Shown: piece by piece, positions 9,946 through 19,920 of the stretch
How positions within the stretch are numbered: the stretch's first letter is position 1
Layout of the letters: the number at the start of each line of letters is the position of its first letter
Assembly (NCBI RefSeq): GCF_047663525.1
Contig: NC_092594.1
Coordinates: 39,808,001 to 39,872,000 of the forward strand
DNA from: Anas platyrhynchos
Taxonomy: Eukaryota > Chordata > Aves > Anseriformes > Anatidae
Length of the DNA stretch: 64,000 nucleotides
Reading direction: 5' to 3'
Program-made: the position numbers and the translations under genes
The notes under the pieces: generated by a model
Databases searched by the model: none
The model's input: only the letters and a program-made list of their open reading frames with translations
Told to the model about the DNA's origin: nothing

Positions 9946-11234
9946 ATGAGGCTTCTGTGGGTATTTGGCTGGCCCTGTTCTTTTTGTTAATAATTCTGAG
10001 TGTACTGGATGGTGTAGAAGATTGTTCATGTGACCAAAAAAAATAACTTCTGCCAATACTGGGCTTGTCATGTGCGAAAAGGAATGCATCTGTTATTACA
10101 GCGTGAAACATACCTGATTAGTGTATTGCCTAATCAGACCTGTTCTTGGTTACATGTTGTGGGTTTTTAATTGGAAATATATTCACCTGCTCGTTCTTAC
10201 TGTGTTTTGTTTATTTTTTAAAAGAAAGGGCGGATTTTTCGTTGATCTCTTTGTGAGAGTATCAAATCAGGTTGCGGTAAACATGTATAAGCAACTGGGC
10301 TACAGTGTGTACCGGACAGTGTTAGAGTACTATTCTGCTAGCAATGGAGAGCCTGACGAGGATGCTTATGGTAAGTACTTGTTCTACCCCCATGTTGAAT
10401 GGAAAGATCCTCTTGTGTGTCCTAGGGTTGTCCCTGTGTTTTGTGTATAGGGAAAAAGTTAAGGTGGTTGTTGTTTAATGGGATTTTACTTCTTCCTTTA
10501 GATAGCTTTTCCTGCTGAGGATTAATATCTGTTAAAAAAATCAACCTTGTGGTTTGCACGTTGCATTGTATCCACGGTAAAATAAAATACCAGATGAGTA
10601 AGCCATCCAGTACAAAGACATGTTATTCTGTGAGTAAGGATAAATAACATTCGGTTACTTGTCTAATGGAAAGAATGCTCCTGGCAGGTGCCTGGACTTC
10701 TTCCTGATGCCACTGGGAAGAGGAATGGCTGTGCTTTCCTTCTTCCTTTCTCTTCCCTCCTTTTCTGTGACAGTCCTTCCCCCCCCTCCCCCCCCCGCTT
10801 TTGTTTTGTTGTCCCTTGATTATATGGACTTGAGGAATTGTTTTTCTCAGCCAATTAAAATCTTACAGAGGCTAATGGTCCACAGTGACAGAGAATTGGG
10901 TGGCCTTTTCAATTTAAAGGATAAAGGACATGGTAATTTCAAGTACTGTGTTAACAAAATAGGAGTACTAGGTGCTTGTTATTGCAAGGTATTTTTTCCT
11001 GTAAGCGTCCTCCACGAAAGCTTCTTTGGGCTTGCTGTGTATCTTTTCTGTTCATCCATTCATCTTTTCAGATTAAAGTAACGTACAAAATACAAAGGCT
11101 GTGGACAGACAACTACAGTTGTTGCAGATCTTTTTCCTCTTGCTACAGATATGAGAAAAGCTCTTTCCAGAGATACGGAGAAGAAATCTATTATACCTCT
11201 TCCTCATCCTGTGAGACCGGAAGACATTGAGTAA
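7447..11234 (+). CDS. NAA20: N-alpha-acetyltransferase 20 (NatB catalytic subunit), six exons
   Basis: Coding exons: 7,447-7,499; 7,619-7,643; 7,698-7,788; 8,998-9,133; 10,225-10,370; 11,149-11,234. They sum to 537 nt, encoding 178 residues plus stop, the usual vertebrate length. All introns are GT-AG and phases join exactly. NAA20 is the catalytic subunit of NatB, which with NAA25 acetylates the N-terminus of nascent proteins beginning Met-Asp, Met-Glu, Met-Asn or Met-Gln at the ribosome. The protein is a single GNAT domain: the start MASLRAFTCDDLFRFNN, the acetyl-CoA-binding signature RRLGLA in exon 4, and the acidic tail ending RPEDIE are all family hallmarks. The start is the first ATG in a CpG island and fits the known N-terminus. 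Oddities: the second exon has only 25 nt, the second intron only 54 bp, and the first donor (GTCAGG) is weak. The rest is intact, and I expect a working gene. Confidence 0.96.
7644..7697 (+). other. Ultra-short GC-rich intron of NAA20
   Basis: A 54-bp intron (GTATCC...GCCGTAG) is needed to join the 25-nt exon 2 to exon 3 in the conserved frame. It is shorter than the usual minimum for vertebrate introns and has no clear polypyrimidine tract. Its length is a multiple of three and its last three bases, TAG, would be an in-frame stop if the intron were kept. Confidence 0.85.
9831..9942. repeat. (TA)n microsatellite in NAA20 intron 4
   Basis: Long AT dinucleotide runs with a short CACACA interruption and a central imperfect part, about 110 bp in all. 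Such a tract can form cruciforms and is likely length-variable. Confidence 0.9.
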
Positions 11235-11451
11235 CTGTAAATTGTGATTCTCAGGCATCATGCTCAGAATTTTGGATTGCTTTTCTGTCTACCTTACAGA
11301 TGAGAAAACATAGCCGCAATGTTTTTTTTTCTCATGAAATACCAAAAGCAATATTGAGAAGTTTACTTACACCGTCTTTATTGGTAATAGCTGCAGACTT
11401 GTGAACTTCCCCTAGTGAATTTTCTTTTTAAATATTGGTAATGCAGAGACT

Positions 11452-11457
11452 ATTAAA
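11452..11457 (+). terminator. NAA20 poly(A) signal
   Basis: ATTAAA lies 218 bp after the stop codon, followed about 20-40 bases later by a GT-rich stretch (GGTGCACGGTGTGTGTTTTTTT), the usual arrangement for 3'-end cleavage. This gives a short 3' UTR ending near 11,475. Confidence 0.65.
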
Positions 11458-11489
11458 TGGAATCACCTGGTGACATGGTGCACGGTGTG

Positions 11490-11884
11490 TGTTTTTTTAA
11501 TTTTTCTCAAATCAAAAATAACTGGCCAGTAATAGTAAAACTCCTAAAAAAGCTATTATTCATGACCAGTGAAAATATTATTGTACAATACACAGGAAGA
11601 GGGACAAGGGGAGGTAGTGTATTAATACTTTCATAGAAAAAACACCTGTTACAGACAATTTGGACATTTTTCTCAAGTTCTGTGGCACAAGGAGGGGCTG
11701 AACTCAATTTGGTCCACGCTCAATGGGGAAAATCCAGGCAAATAAAGAACTCAAGGATTCCCATCTACGGAGGACCTGATTCAAGACCAGTTCTTGGTAC
11801 CATACATAAACTTGGAATGCTGCATCCACTGAAATAAGGCACAGTAAGGGTTTCTTGCGTTCTGAGCCAATACTGCAGGTATTT
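11490..11884. other. Unassigned spacer between NAA20 and repeat family
   Basis: No gene or repeat is recognised. Short open frames on the minus strand (for example 11,507-11,707) have no domain. The repeat family begins with the minisatellite at 11,885. Confidence 0.4.
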
Positions 11885-12270
11885 AACCTAAGGGTGGAAC
11901 GCCACCTGCTGGTGCGAAGTAAATACTGCAGGCGGCCGAACGCCACGCATAAGCGGTGGCGCCCGCGGGCGCCCACTGCCGCCACCTGCTGTTCGGAAAG
12001 GGGTACTGCGGGCGGCCGGTCGCCGCCAACGCGATCTCTGCCGCCACCTGCTGGTGGAAAACGAGTACTGCAGGCAGCCGGGGGGCGCGTATACGCAGTA
12101 TTCCCCGCGGGCGCCCTCTGCCGCCACCTTCTGGTGTTAAGAGAGTACTGCAGGCGGCCGGCGGCCGCGCATGCGCGGTGGAGCGCTCGGGCGGCCTCTG
12201 CCGCCACCTGCTGGTGGGAAATGGTTACTGCAGGCGGTCGGTGGCCACGCATGCGCGTTGCTTATTACGT
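11885..12270 (+). repeat. Minisatellite (~80 bp, five units) with CTCF/NRF1-like motifs
   Basis: Five units start near 11,900, 11,980, 12,040, 12,120 and 12,200, with spacing about 80 bp except one 61-bp unit. Typical units contain GCCGCCACCTGCTGG, whose complement CCAGCAGGTGGCGG fits the CTCF core consensus, then TACTGCAGGCGGCCG; some, such as the fourth and fifth, also contain GCATGCGC, the NRF1 palindrome core. Two-unit versions recur at 22,560, 41,257 and 54,360. The open frames across it on both strands are a result of GC-rich repetition. Confidence 0.85.
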
Positions 12271-12564
12271 CTCTTTTTGATGTGTAATTTCCTACGCTCC
12301 TAGATTTTTCTTCATATGTAAATGAATGGTTTGAGCCAATTCCTGTTGAAAATATTTCATTTACTTTCTTGGTTGTATTGTCTTTTCTATGTTCAAAGCT
12401 GAGGTAAAAATATGGTAAATTTTGCTTCTAGAGAACGCCACAGTTCTTTTGTCTGCACTCCGCATGCTGTAAACTAGGGGTAGGGAAAAATAAATAAATA
12501 AATAAAAGAACACAGCTGCTGTTCCTGCTCTCTTTCTTCTGGTTTGCCCCCTCCTATTTCCCAG

Positions 12565-12668
12565 GTGATTGGGTTTGGGTGCTGGGCGGGGCCAAATGTT
12601 ATACGAGCCCTAGGCATTCTATCAGAGAGCTCCTCCTGCGTGGGCTGCTCTTTGGGGTCGGTGCTTTG
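12565..12668 (+). promoter_or_regulatory. Promoter-like module a (partial left unit)
   Basis: In order: GTGATTGGG (inverted CCAAT box), TGCTGGGCGGGGCC (GC box), and TTATACGAGC (TATA-like), with the spacing of a compact RNA polymerase II promoter, followed by AGAGAGCTCCTCCTGCG. The same module recurs at 23,017, 41,714 and 54,817. Here the segment that ends in a splice donor in module b reads GGGGTCGGTG, so the donor is weak. Promoter activity is inferred only. Confidence 0.5.
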
Positions 12669-13296
12669 TTTATTCTTCTGTTAGCTACATGCAGGGTTCT
12701 TTTCGTGGGTCAGAGTCTTGTACGATCTTTTAGAGAGAACCAATCTAGTAGTACGTGCATTTATTGCAAGAAGCTCTTTGGAGGTGATTAATTGTTATAG
12801 CACTTTTATGGATAGGATGTCAATGTTATTTTGTGTGTTTGCTTTGTTGTTCAATGTCCCTCGTAATTTTTGCAGGGTTACAGGGCAGATGCCACCAGGT
12901 CTACCCCTTTTGTTGTTTTTGTTTTGTTTGATTTTTTTTTCTTATTTTCTTTTTTGGAAGGGGGTTTGGGATTTGAGCGTCCTATTTTTTTGGGTTTGGG
13001 ATTTGATCGACTTAATTTTGTGGGTTTGGGAATTGAGCGTCTTAATTTATTGGGTTAGGGGTTTTAGGCATAGGTCTTCAGGGGTTTAGTTTGGGTTAGG
13101 TCTGTAGGGGTTTCGAGGATTTTTAGGGTTAGGGCTTGCGGCTTCTTTGTGTAAGGGCGGTAAGGGCTAGGGTTCCAGGGAGTGCTGTTAAATGGAGTTC
13201 TCGACAACTCGGCCTCTGATTGGCCGTGCCGGCTGTGCAGGGAATGCTGGTAGGTGTAGTTTTCCGTCACAAGGCTTCCGGTAGGCCGCGTTGATT

Positions 13297-13575
13297 GCCC
13301 AGAGCATGCCGGGAAATGTAGTTCTGGGACTCCGGACTTCCGGGAGGCCATGTTGGGTGCCCGGAGCATTCAGGGAAATGTAGTTCTGGGACTCCGAACT
13401 TCCGGGAGGCCATGTTGGGTGCCCGGAGCATACCGGGAAATGTAGTTCTGGGACTCCGAACTTCCGGGAGGCCATGTTGGGTGCCCAGAGCATACCGGGA
13501 AATGTAGTTCTGGGACTCCGGACTTCCGGGAGGCCATGTTGGGTGCCCAGAGCATACCGGGAAATGCAGTTCTCG
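13297..13575 (+). repeat. 62-bp minisatellite, 4.5 units, ZNF143/ETS-like motifs
   Basis: Units start at 13,297, 13,359, 13,421, 13,483 and 13,545, exactly 62 bp apart. Each has GGGAAATGTAGTT (complement AACTACATTTCCC, as in ZNF143/STAF sites) and ACTTCCGGGA (an ETS/GABPA-type CCGGAAGT on the other strand), then GAGGCCATGTTG. The array sits between telomere-like tracts. Related single blocks with ATTGG (NF-Y type) and TAGGTGTAGTTTTCC lie just upstream. Confidence 0.9.
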
Positions 13576-13576
13576 G

Positions 13577-13672
13577 GGACTAGGGTTGGGGTTAGGGACT
13601 AGGGCTGGGGCTAGGGTTAGAGTTTAGGGTGAGGGTTGGGGTTAGGGTTAGGGGTTAGGGTTAGGGCTAGTG
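13577..13672 (+). repeat. Telomere-like tract
   Basis: The tract includes GGGTTAGGGTTAGGGGTTAG, close to the vertebrate telomere hexamer, with the G-rich strand on +. It recurs after each 62-bp minisatellite of the array. Confidence 0.85.
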
Positions 13673-13936
13673 AATGCTGGTTCTCTGTGTTTGCAGATGA
13701 CGGTGAGCGTGTTTAAACTAATTCCAGTTGAAGAAGTTTCAGTTACTTGCTTGGTGACATTATCAGTTCAACATTAAAAGCTGCAGCAAAAGCAAAAGGG
13801 GAGTTTTGCTTCTAGGAACAACGCAGGTCTCATCTGCTCTCGGAATGTTTTTGAGATGAACCAGATTTTAAAAAACAAAGGAAAAAAAAACACAGCTGCT
13901 TCTTTTGCTCTCTTCCTACTTTCTCGTGCTTTGCCC

Positions 13937-14508
13937 TGATTAAGGAGGTATTGGGGAGGCATTGGGGAGGCAAGGACAATCCCCAGACATGGACTGTATA
14001 TCTCGAAACAAGACACTGGAACTCATGATAAGGAAGCGGCAGACGGACAGAGAAACAAACGTAAGGACTATAAATCTCAAAACTGGACATTGGAATTCAT
14101 TATAAAGATACAACAAACGGAAGAATTGGCAACAACCAGCTCTCGCAATTAAGAAACGTGCCAATTCAGCAGATTCCTGACCAAAGGTGAAAAGTACACT
14201 GTGAGGAAGACTCGGGGTCTTCCTCCCAAAGACCCCTGCCCACGTCCCAAAGACCCCTGCCCACAATTCTTGGAAGGCTCTACGCAGGCGCAAGGTGCCA
14301 AAAGGCTAATTAGCATGAGAAGCGAGGGAAGGCGGGGATAGGTAATGCATATGTATAGTGCTTGTAGAATATTGATAGATTGATTGTATAAATTCAAGAC
14401 TGCTTTCCGCTTTGGGTATGCACGATAGGTGGAGAGATCCCCCGTGCATCCAGCGCTGCAATAAAGAATATACCACTTAAAGGAATTTCGGCTTCGATCT
14501 TTGAATCA
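13937..14508 (+). repeat. 5' LTR of gamma-like ERV
   Basis: 572 bp, starts TGATTAAGG and ends GAATCA. AATAAA lies near 14,460. It differs from the 3' LTR by about five or six substitutions or small indels and by an extra tandem copy of a 21-bp segment (GACCCCTGCCCACGTCCCAAA) near 14,232-14,270. Confidence 0.92.
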
Positions 14509-14511
14509 ATC

Positions 14512-14529
14512 TGGCACCCCAGATGGGAC
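14512..14529 (+). other. Primer binding site, probably tRNA-Arg
   Basis: TGGCACCCCAGATGGGAC lies three bases after the 5' LTR. Its complement fits the 3' end of a vertebrate tRNA-Arg of the CCT type as I recall it. The isoacceptor is a moderate-confidence reading; that this is the primer site is clear from position. Confidence 0.7.
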
Positions 14530-14708
14530 TACCTCTCTGCCGGTCCGCAGGACCCGTTGGGGACAGGACTCCCTAGGGTACCCCCGGGATTTCCCGGGGG
14601 GACTCCTCGACTCACCAGATCACTGCAGAGGCAGACAAGGACCCCATCATTGTAAGTGAGTATATTCTTTATTCTGGTTTGGTTTTCTGGTAGACCGGTC
14701 ATCTGGGA

Positions 14709-14925
14709 CTGTCCAGTAAGTCGGAAGGTGACTTCTGCAGGACAGTATTTGGTATATACTTTGTGGTTAGTACCACAAGTATATCTGGGGACCTTGAGGT
14801 CCATCTGTATCTGGAACTGTCTGTAAGTAGGAAGGTGATCTTCTGCGAGGCAGTGTTTGGTATATACTTTGTGGTAAGCACCATAAGTATATTTGGGGAC
14901 CTTAAGGAAAGAGCTCGCTTTAAGG
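14709..14925 (+). repeat. 108-bp tandem duplication in ERV leader
   Basis: Two copies with a 108-bp step (CTGTCCAGTAAGTCGG at 14,709 and CTGTCTGTAAGTAGG at 14,817), each continuing GAAGGTGA..TTTGGTATATACTTTGTGGT and GTATAT.TGGGGACCTT. Each contains a GTAAGT donor-like word, so the leader splice donor region was duplicated. Confidence 0.8.
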
Positions 14926-15329
14926 TCCATCTGGAATTGTGTTGTCTATTTCGGTTTTCTGACTCATGGAGTATGGTATTTAACTCTGGTTATTGTTACT
15001 GTGATTTTGGCTATTTTTCTGGTGGTAATAGTAGGTTCGTGACATTGTTATAAGAGAGATATCGTTACGGTGTTACACAGTTCGGTTTTCTGACTTATCG
15101 CATGTGGAATTTGACTCTGACTATTGTTATTGTGATTTTAGCAATATTGCTGGTAATAGTAGCTTTGTGACATCGCTACTGAAAGATATTGCGTGCCTGT
15201 AATTTTGTGAGTGATACGTTTTTGTGATACATTTTTGTAAGTGATATGTGTATTCTGAAAGTGTGAACTGGAAAATGGGGGGGGCACACAAGCAGTGAAA
15301 TTTTAAAGAAAAGTGCGTTAGGATGTGTT

Positions 15330-15535
15330 TTGAGTCACTGGAAGGATATTGGAGGATCTGCCGGCGAAAGTGTGAACAGGAAAACATTGATAAAATATTG
15401 TAATCAATGGTGGCCGCTTTATAAGCTGGAATGTGGAGAAAAGTGGCCCCTAAATGGAACTTTAAACTCTAATGTTTTGCTACAGTTAATGTTGGTTTTG
15501 AGAAGGAGAATAGGATGAAATGTTGTATACTGATG
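15330..15535 (+). pseudogene. gag matrix remnant (gamma-like ERV)
   Basis: An open stretch of about 60 codons includes LIKYCNQWWPLYKLE and GEKWPLNGTLN, the typical matrix core of avian gamma-type ERVs. It has no intact start in frame and ends at a stop right after LVLRRRIG. The downstream gag is not readable. Confidence 0.75.
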
Positions 15536-16199
15536 TTGTTTCAGCATCTTGGTGGGAAAAGGTACGGAATTAAGTTGGCCCCTGACTGAGCCTTTGATGT
15601 TGGCATTAGAGAAGTACAGGCTGGAGAAAGATAAAGGAAGTGTTAAAAGGGTTGTTGAAAGTGTTAAAGGTGTTTGAAGTTGAATGAGCAGGGAAAGAGG
15701 ATGTAGGAATGTTAATAGTTCTGCCTCTGCTCTAGGCAGAGATCTTAAAATCATGGGTGTTAGCCCTTTGGGGCAAAGGGATCATGATGGGTCCGAGAGA
15801 GAGTTGTTATGGAAACAGAAAAGCAGTTAACTCTTAAAACAACCTAAGTTCATGTGCGAGCTCAGATTACCGATGGGACCGCTCAGGGAACTGTGGACAA
15901 CTGCATTCCCCTGACCGACCCCACTGAGACCCCAATCATCCCTAAAATTATGAACAGCTAAGTAAATACTAAAATCTGGATGAATTGGGAATTGAGAATA
16001 TGCTTCCAACAAGGTCTAAAAGAAACCCCTATGGAATTTTTGGACCAACACTGAAATGTAAAGAAATTAAATAAATAAATAAAACAAAATGGTTTGGACC
16101 TGGCTTCGGAGGACAAATTGACTAGCCTTTTTCTAGGGTAATCATTGGTCCCTGATTTCAACAGGAATAACGGGGACCTGGGGAATCTACCCTAGCGGA
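15536..16199 (+). pseudogene. Decayed gag remainder
   Basis: Between the matrix remnant and the protease remnant I find no capsid homology region and no zinc knuckle. A short stretch around 15,880-15,950 (threonine/proline-rich, LTDPTETPIIP-like) may be a gag linker. Most of capsid and nucleocapsid appears to be deleted. Confidence 0.45.
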
Positions 16200-17220
16200 T
16201 CCTCCACTGATTATAATGAAGCTAGGGGAGGAATGGAAGTGAAATTTCTTATTGATATGGGGCAACGTATTCAGTTCTAAATCAAGCATTAATGCCTTCA
16301 CAGAATTATTATGTTAGGGTAAAAGGTGTGTTGTGGTTTAACCCGGCTGTCAGCTAAACACCACGCAGCCGTTCGCTCACCCTCCCCCTCCCTCTCTGGG
16401 ACGGGGGAGAGAAATGGAAAGTGAAGCCCGTGAGTTGAGATAAAGACAGTTTAATAAGACAAAATAATAATAATAATAATAGTAATAATACAATGATGAT
16501 AATAGTACCACTACTAATAATGTGTACAAACAAGTGATGCACAATGCAATTGCTCACCACCCACTGACCAATGCCCAGCCTAACCCCGGGCAGTCTGGCC
16601 CCCTCCCCCGGCTAGCCACCCCTATATATTGTTTAGCATGACGTCAGATGGTATGGAATACCCCTTTGGCTAGTTTGGGTCACCTGTCCTGGGTCTGTCC
16701 CCTCCCAGCTCTTACTGCACCCCCAGCCTGCCTGTTGGCAGGACAGAGCAAGAAGCTGAGATGTCCTTGGCTTGGTATAAGCACTGCTCTGCAACAATTA
16801 AAACATCAGGGTGTTATCAACACTCTTCTCATCCTAAGCCAAAACGTAGCATTCTACCAGCTACTAGGAAAAAAATTAACTCTATTCTAACTGAAACCAG
16901 GACAAGGTGTAACCGAAAAGGCTTATTTTTGTGAACCTTTGAAGTACAAGTTAGGGAAACAATGGGGCATACACAGATTTTTATATACGCCTAACTCCTC
17001 ATGGGCACTCTTAGGTAGAGATTTATTAGAGCAATTAGGAGCAGAAATTGTCGTTGAAAAAGGGAAAATTAAATTAAGAATAGGAGAAGAACAACTAATA
17101 AATGTGTTAAGCTTGGCACTAATACAAACTGACCCTAAAAGTGAAATACTTTTAGAGATCACAGATCAATATGTCCAGGAGTTTGGGCTACCGAAGTCCC
17201 TGGAAGAGCAAAAAATGTGA
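16200..17220 (+). pseudogene. Protease remnant split by a solo LTR
   Basis: The left part (16,235-16,325) reads like the start of a retroviral protease, but the catalytic triplet region is changed (DMG in place of the expected DTG) and a shift follows. The right part resumes after the insertion at about 16,910 and runs to 17,220, with SSWALLGRDLLEQLGAEIV, the C-terminal protease signature. The two halves are separated by the LTR at 16,329-16,904, so no working protease can be made. Confidence 0.8.
16329..16904 (-). mobile_element. Nested solo LTR, avian ERVL type
   Basis: A 576-bp LTR bounded by TGTTGTGG and CAGGACA, with the 5-bp target duplication AGGTG at 16,324-16,328 and 16,905-16,909. 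Read on the minus strand it starts TGTCCTGGTTTCAGTTAG, the form I know from avian class III LTRs. It has a CRE word TGACGTCA at 16,640-16,647, a TATATA element near 16,624 and an AAT microsatellite around 16,465-16,490. Only the LTR is present, so the body was lost by LTR-LTR recombination. Confidence 0.88.
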
Positions 17221-17900
17221 CCTTAATAATTATTAAATTAAAGCCAGGAGAGAAACCCGTTAAGGTTAAGTAATATCCTTTGAGGATAGAAGATAGGAAA
17301 GGAATTAAAGAGATAATTGATAAATTTTTACAGTATGGATTATTGATTGAATGCGAATCAGAATACAATACACCCATATTGCCAATTAAAAAGGCAGATG
17401 GAAAAAGCTATAGGTTAGTTCAGGATTTGAGGGCCATAAATAAAATCACTGAGGATATACATCCAGTAGTGGCAAACCTTTATACTTTGCCGACTAAATT
17501 AAAGAATAGTCAAGTCTGGTTTACCGTACTGGATTTAAAAGACGCCTTCTTCTGCCTAGGCTTAGCCACAGAAAGCCAAAACCTATTTGCCTTTGAATGG
17601 GAAAATCCCAATTCAGGCAGAAAGACGCAGCTTACGTGGACATTACTACCTCAAGGATTCAAGAATAGCCCCACTATTTTTGGAAACCAATTAGCAAAGG
17701 AACTTGAAACATGGATACCTCCGGACACTGAAGGGGCTTTGTTACAATATGTAGATGATCTCTTAATAGCTACCGAGACTAAAGAGAGTTGTATTCAATG
17801 GACTGTAAGTCTCCTTAATTTTCTGGGTTTAAAATGGATATCAAGTCTCTTGACAGAAAGTCCAGCTGGCTCAACAAAGTGTGACCTACCTGGGATTTGA
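17221..17900 (+). pseudogene. Reverse transcriptase remnant (gamma-like ERV)
   Basis: From 17,280 an open frame of about 206 codons covers fingers and palm: WFTVLDLKDAFFCLGL (first catalytic Asp), LPQGFKNSPTIFGNQLAKEL, and QYVDDLLIA (YVDD active site). A stop lies just before 17,280, and a frame change at 17,880-17,900 breaks the link to the next segment. Similar in order and wording to class I ERV polymerases. Confidence 0.9.
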
Positions 17901-18800
17901 AATTTCGGGAGGACAACGAGAACTAGGAACTGAACATAAGGAAGTCATTTGCCGGACTCCAGAACCTCAAACGGTAAAGGAGCTACAAACCTTTTTAGGA
18001 ATGACAGGTTGGTGTCGCCTTTGGATTTATAATTATGGACGATTGGTAAAGCCTCTATGTGAATTGATAAAGATTAACCAGTCAAAGTTAGTCTGGACTG
18101 GAGAAGCACAAAAAGTCTTTAAACAACTTAAACAAGAATTGATGATTTTAAAATATCAAGCAATATTAGTAGAACAAGATGATGTGGGAATTGTGGTCAT
18201 TAACATCGTAAATCCAGCTTCTTTCCTTAGTGGAACTCTGGATCAACCCATAACCCATGATTGTATAGAAACAATGGAGACTGTGTATTCTAATCGACCC
18301 GATCTTAAGGAAGAACTTTTAGAAGATGCTGACGAATCTTGGTATACTGATGGAAGCAGCTTTGTGAAACAAGGACAACGTAAGGCAGGGTACGCCATTA
18401 CAACCACTCAACAGGTAATCAAGTCCAAACCATTACCCCTGGGACGTCCACCCAGAAAGCAGAGACAATTGCTCTTATGCGAGCACTGGAACTAGCAGCA
18501 GGAAGGAAAATAAATATTTGGACAGATTCTAAATATACATTCGGCATGGTACATGCTCATGGAGCAATTTGGAAAGAAGAAATTTTAAAATTGTTAGAGG
18601 CTGTAAAACAACCAGAAAAGGTAGCTATCATGCATTGTCAGGGACACCAAAAGGGGAACACCGATTTTGAAATTGGAAATCGATTGGCAAAGGCTAAGCG
18701 GGCAGCTGAAATAACTGAGGTGAAGGCATTCTCTTTGATACCAGACGGTAAAATCCAAACTATATCCAAATTATACAAAAGAAGACTTAAAATTAATTGA
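17881..18800 (+). pseudogene. RT connection and RNase H remnant
   Basis: The frame at 17,881-18,495 holds the connection domain (TYLGFEISGGQRELG; FLGMTGWCRLWI) and the start of RNase H (WYTDGSSFVKQGQRKAGYAI). A shift near 18,480 moves the reading to the frame of 18,477-18,800, with NIWTDSKYTFGMVHAHGAIW and ending region GNRLAKAKRAAE. The last catalytic Asp expected after GNRLA is absent, apparently with a small deletion. Confidence 0.88.
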
Positions 18801-18804
18801 AGAT

Positions 18805-19890
18805 TTGAAAGGTAAAATGAAACCAGATGGACGAGTATATTTAAAAGATAACCACATAATAATACCCTCTAATTTGACATGGCTCATAGTTCTTACAGAA
18901 CACAATAAAACACATTGGGGAGCTGGCACACTGCATAAGAGCCTGAGTCAGACATTAGTGGAACAAAATTTATATACAACAATAAGGCAGGTAACCCAAC
19001 AATGTGACACCTGTACGCGTCATAATCCCAATACAGGAAATAGGGTGACATTTAGTGTCATTGATAAAGGGAATTATTCGGGGCAACTGTGGCAAATTGA
19101 TTTTTCAGAACTCCCTAGAAAAGGGGGGTATTGTTATTTACTGGTTCTGACTGACATGATTTCAGGAAGGCCTGAAGCCTTTCCCTGTCGAACAAACAAA
19201 GCAAGAAGAAGTGGTTAAAGTCTTGTTAAATGAAATAATACCATGCTTTGGGATTCTAGCAGCAATGTCTTCTGATAGAGTTTCACATTTTTGTGTGCAA
19301 GTGGTACAACAGATAAGTAAGATTCTAAAGATATTCTAAAGACAACTGCATACTCTTTATAGACCGCAGGCAAGTGGACAGGTAGAAAAAATGAAACATT
19401 TAATTAAACAACAAATAGCTAAAATCGGACAAGAATCTAATTTGTCATGACCTCAATCCCTCCCTTTAGCATTACTTAGAATTTGAGTTAAACCTAGAAT
19501 AAAAGGGAATTTGAGTCCCTTTGAAATCTTATATGGAAGGCCGTATCCATTTCTATTTAGTGGAGAGGATCGAACGCAGTTAGGATTAGAATATTTATAT
19601 GCATATATAACTGAACTTCAGAAATAATTAAATAAAGTACATAAATTTGTTCTCAGGACCTGGGCTAGACAGTTGGATCAACCAGTCCACCCTTTTAAGC
19701 TCAGGGATTATATATATAAAGACTTTTTCAGGACAACCCCTAGAGGAAAAATGGAAGGAAAGTGGACGGGACCATACCAGGTATTACTGACAACACACAC
19801 CGCCATTAAGATTAAGGAGCAAGCAGCTTGGATCCACGATTCAAAGGTGAAAAAGGCCCCGGCGAGGATATGGACCACGACCCCAGTTGG
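18805..19890 (+). pseudogene. Integrase remnant (gamma-like ERV)
   Basis: 18,805-19,218 encodes the zinc-binding HHCC part (ending QCDTCTRHNPNTG) and the first catalytic Asp (LWQIDFSELPRKGGY). Beyond it, several frames and stops (for example near 19,340, 19,448 and 19,627) carry the rest of the core. The C-terminal GPY-type module WTGPYQVLLTTHTAIKI is readable at 19,765-19,820. Not functional. Confidence 0.85.
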
Positions 19891-19920
19891 ACCAGCAAAA
19901 TTGTGTTTTTCCAGATCCTA

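Larger units (their letters stand above)
12271..13936 (+). repeat. Partial array unit left of the gamma-like ERV
   Basis: Matches about 22,720-24,386 of copy 1 module for module: TTGCTTCTAG words, promoter-like module, telomere-like DNA, 62-bp minisatellite, then the segment ending TGTGCTTTGCCC. It is more diverged than copies 1 to 3 are from each other. It stops at the ERV at the point equivalent to 24,386. Confidence 0.85.

Noticed and set aside
11888-12303. Protein-coding frames across the CTCF/NRF1 minisatellite (both strands)
   Set aside because: Open frames result from GC-rich tandem repetition; unit lengths of 61-80 bp change frame between units, and no homology is seen.
13188-13555. 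Repetitive minus-strand frames over the 62-bp minisatellite
   Set aside because: The 62-bp step is not a multiple of three, so the apparent repeat peptide shifts frame; unit number varies between copies.
13577-13672. True telomere array
   Set aside because: The TTAGGG units are imperfect and short and are followed by more unique and repeat DNA, so it is interstitial.
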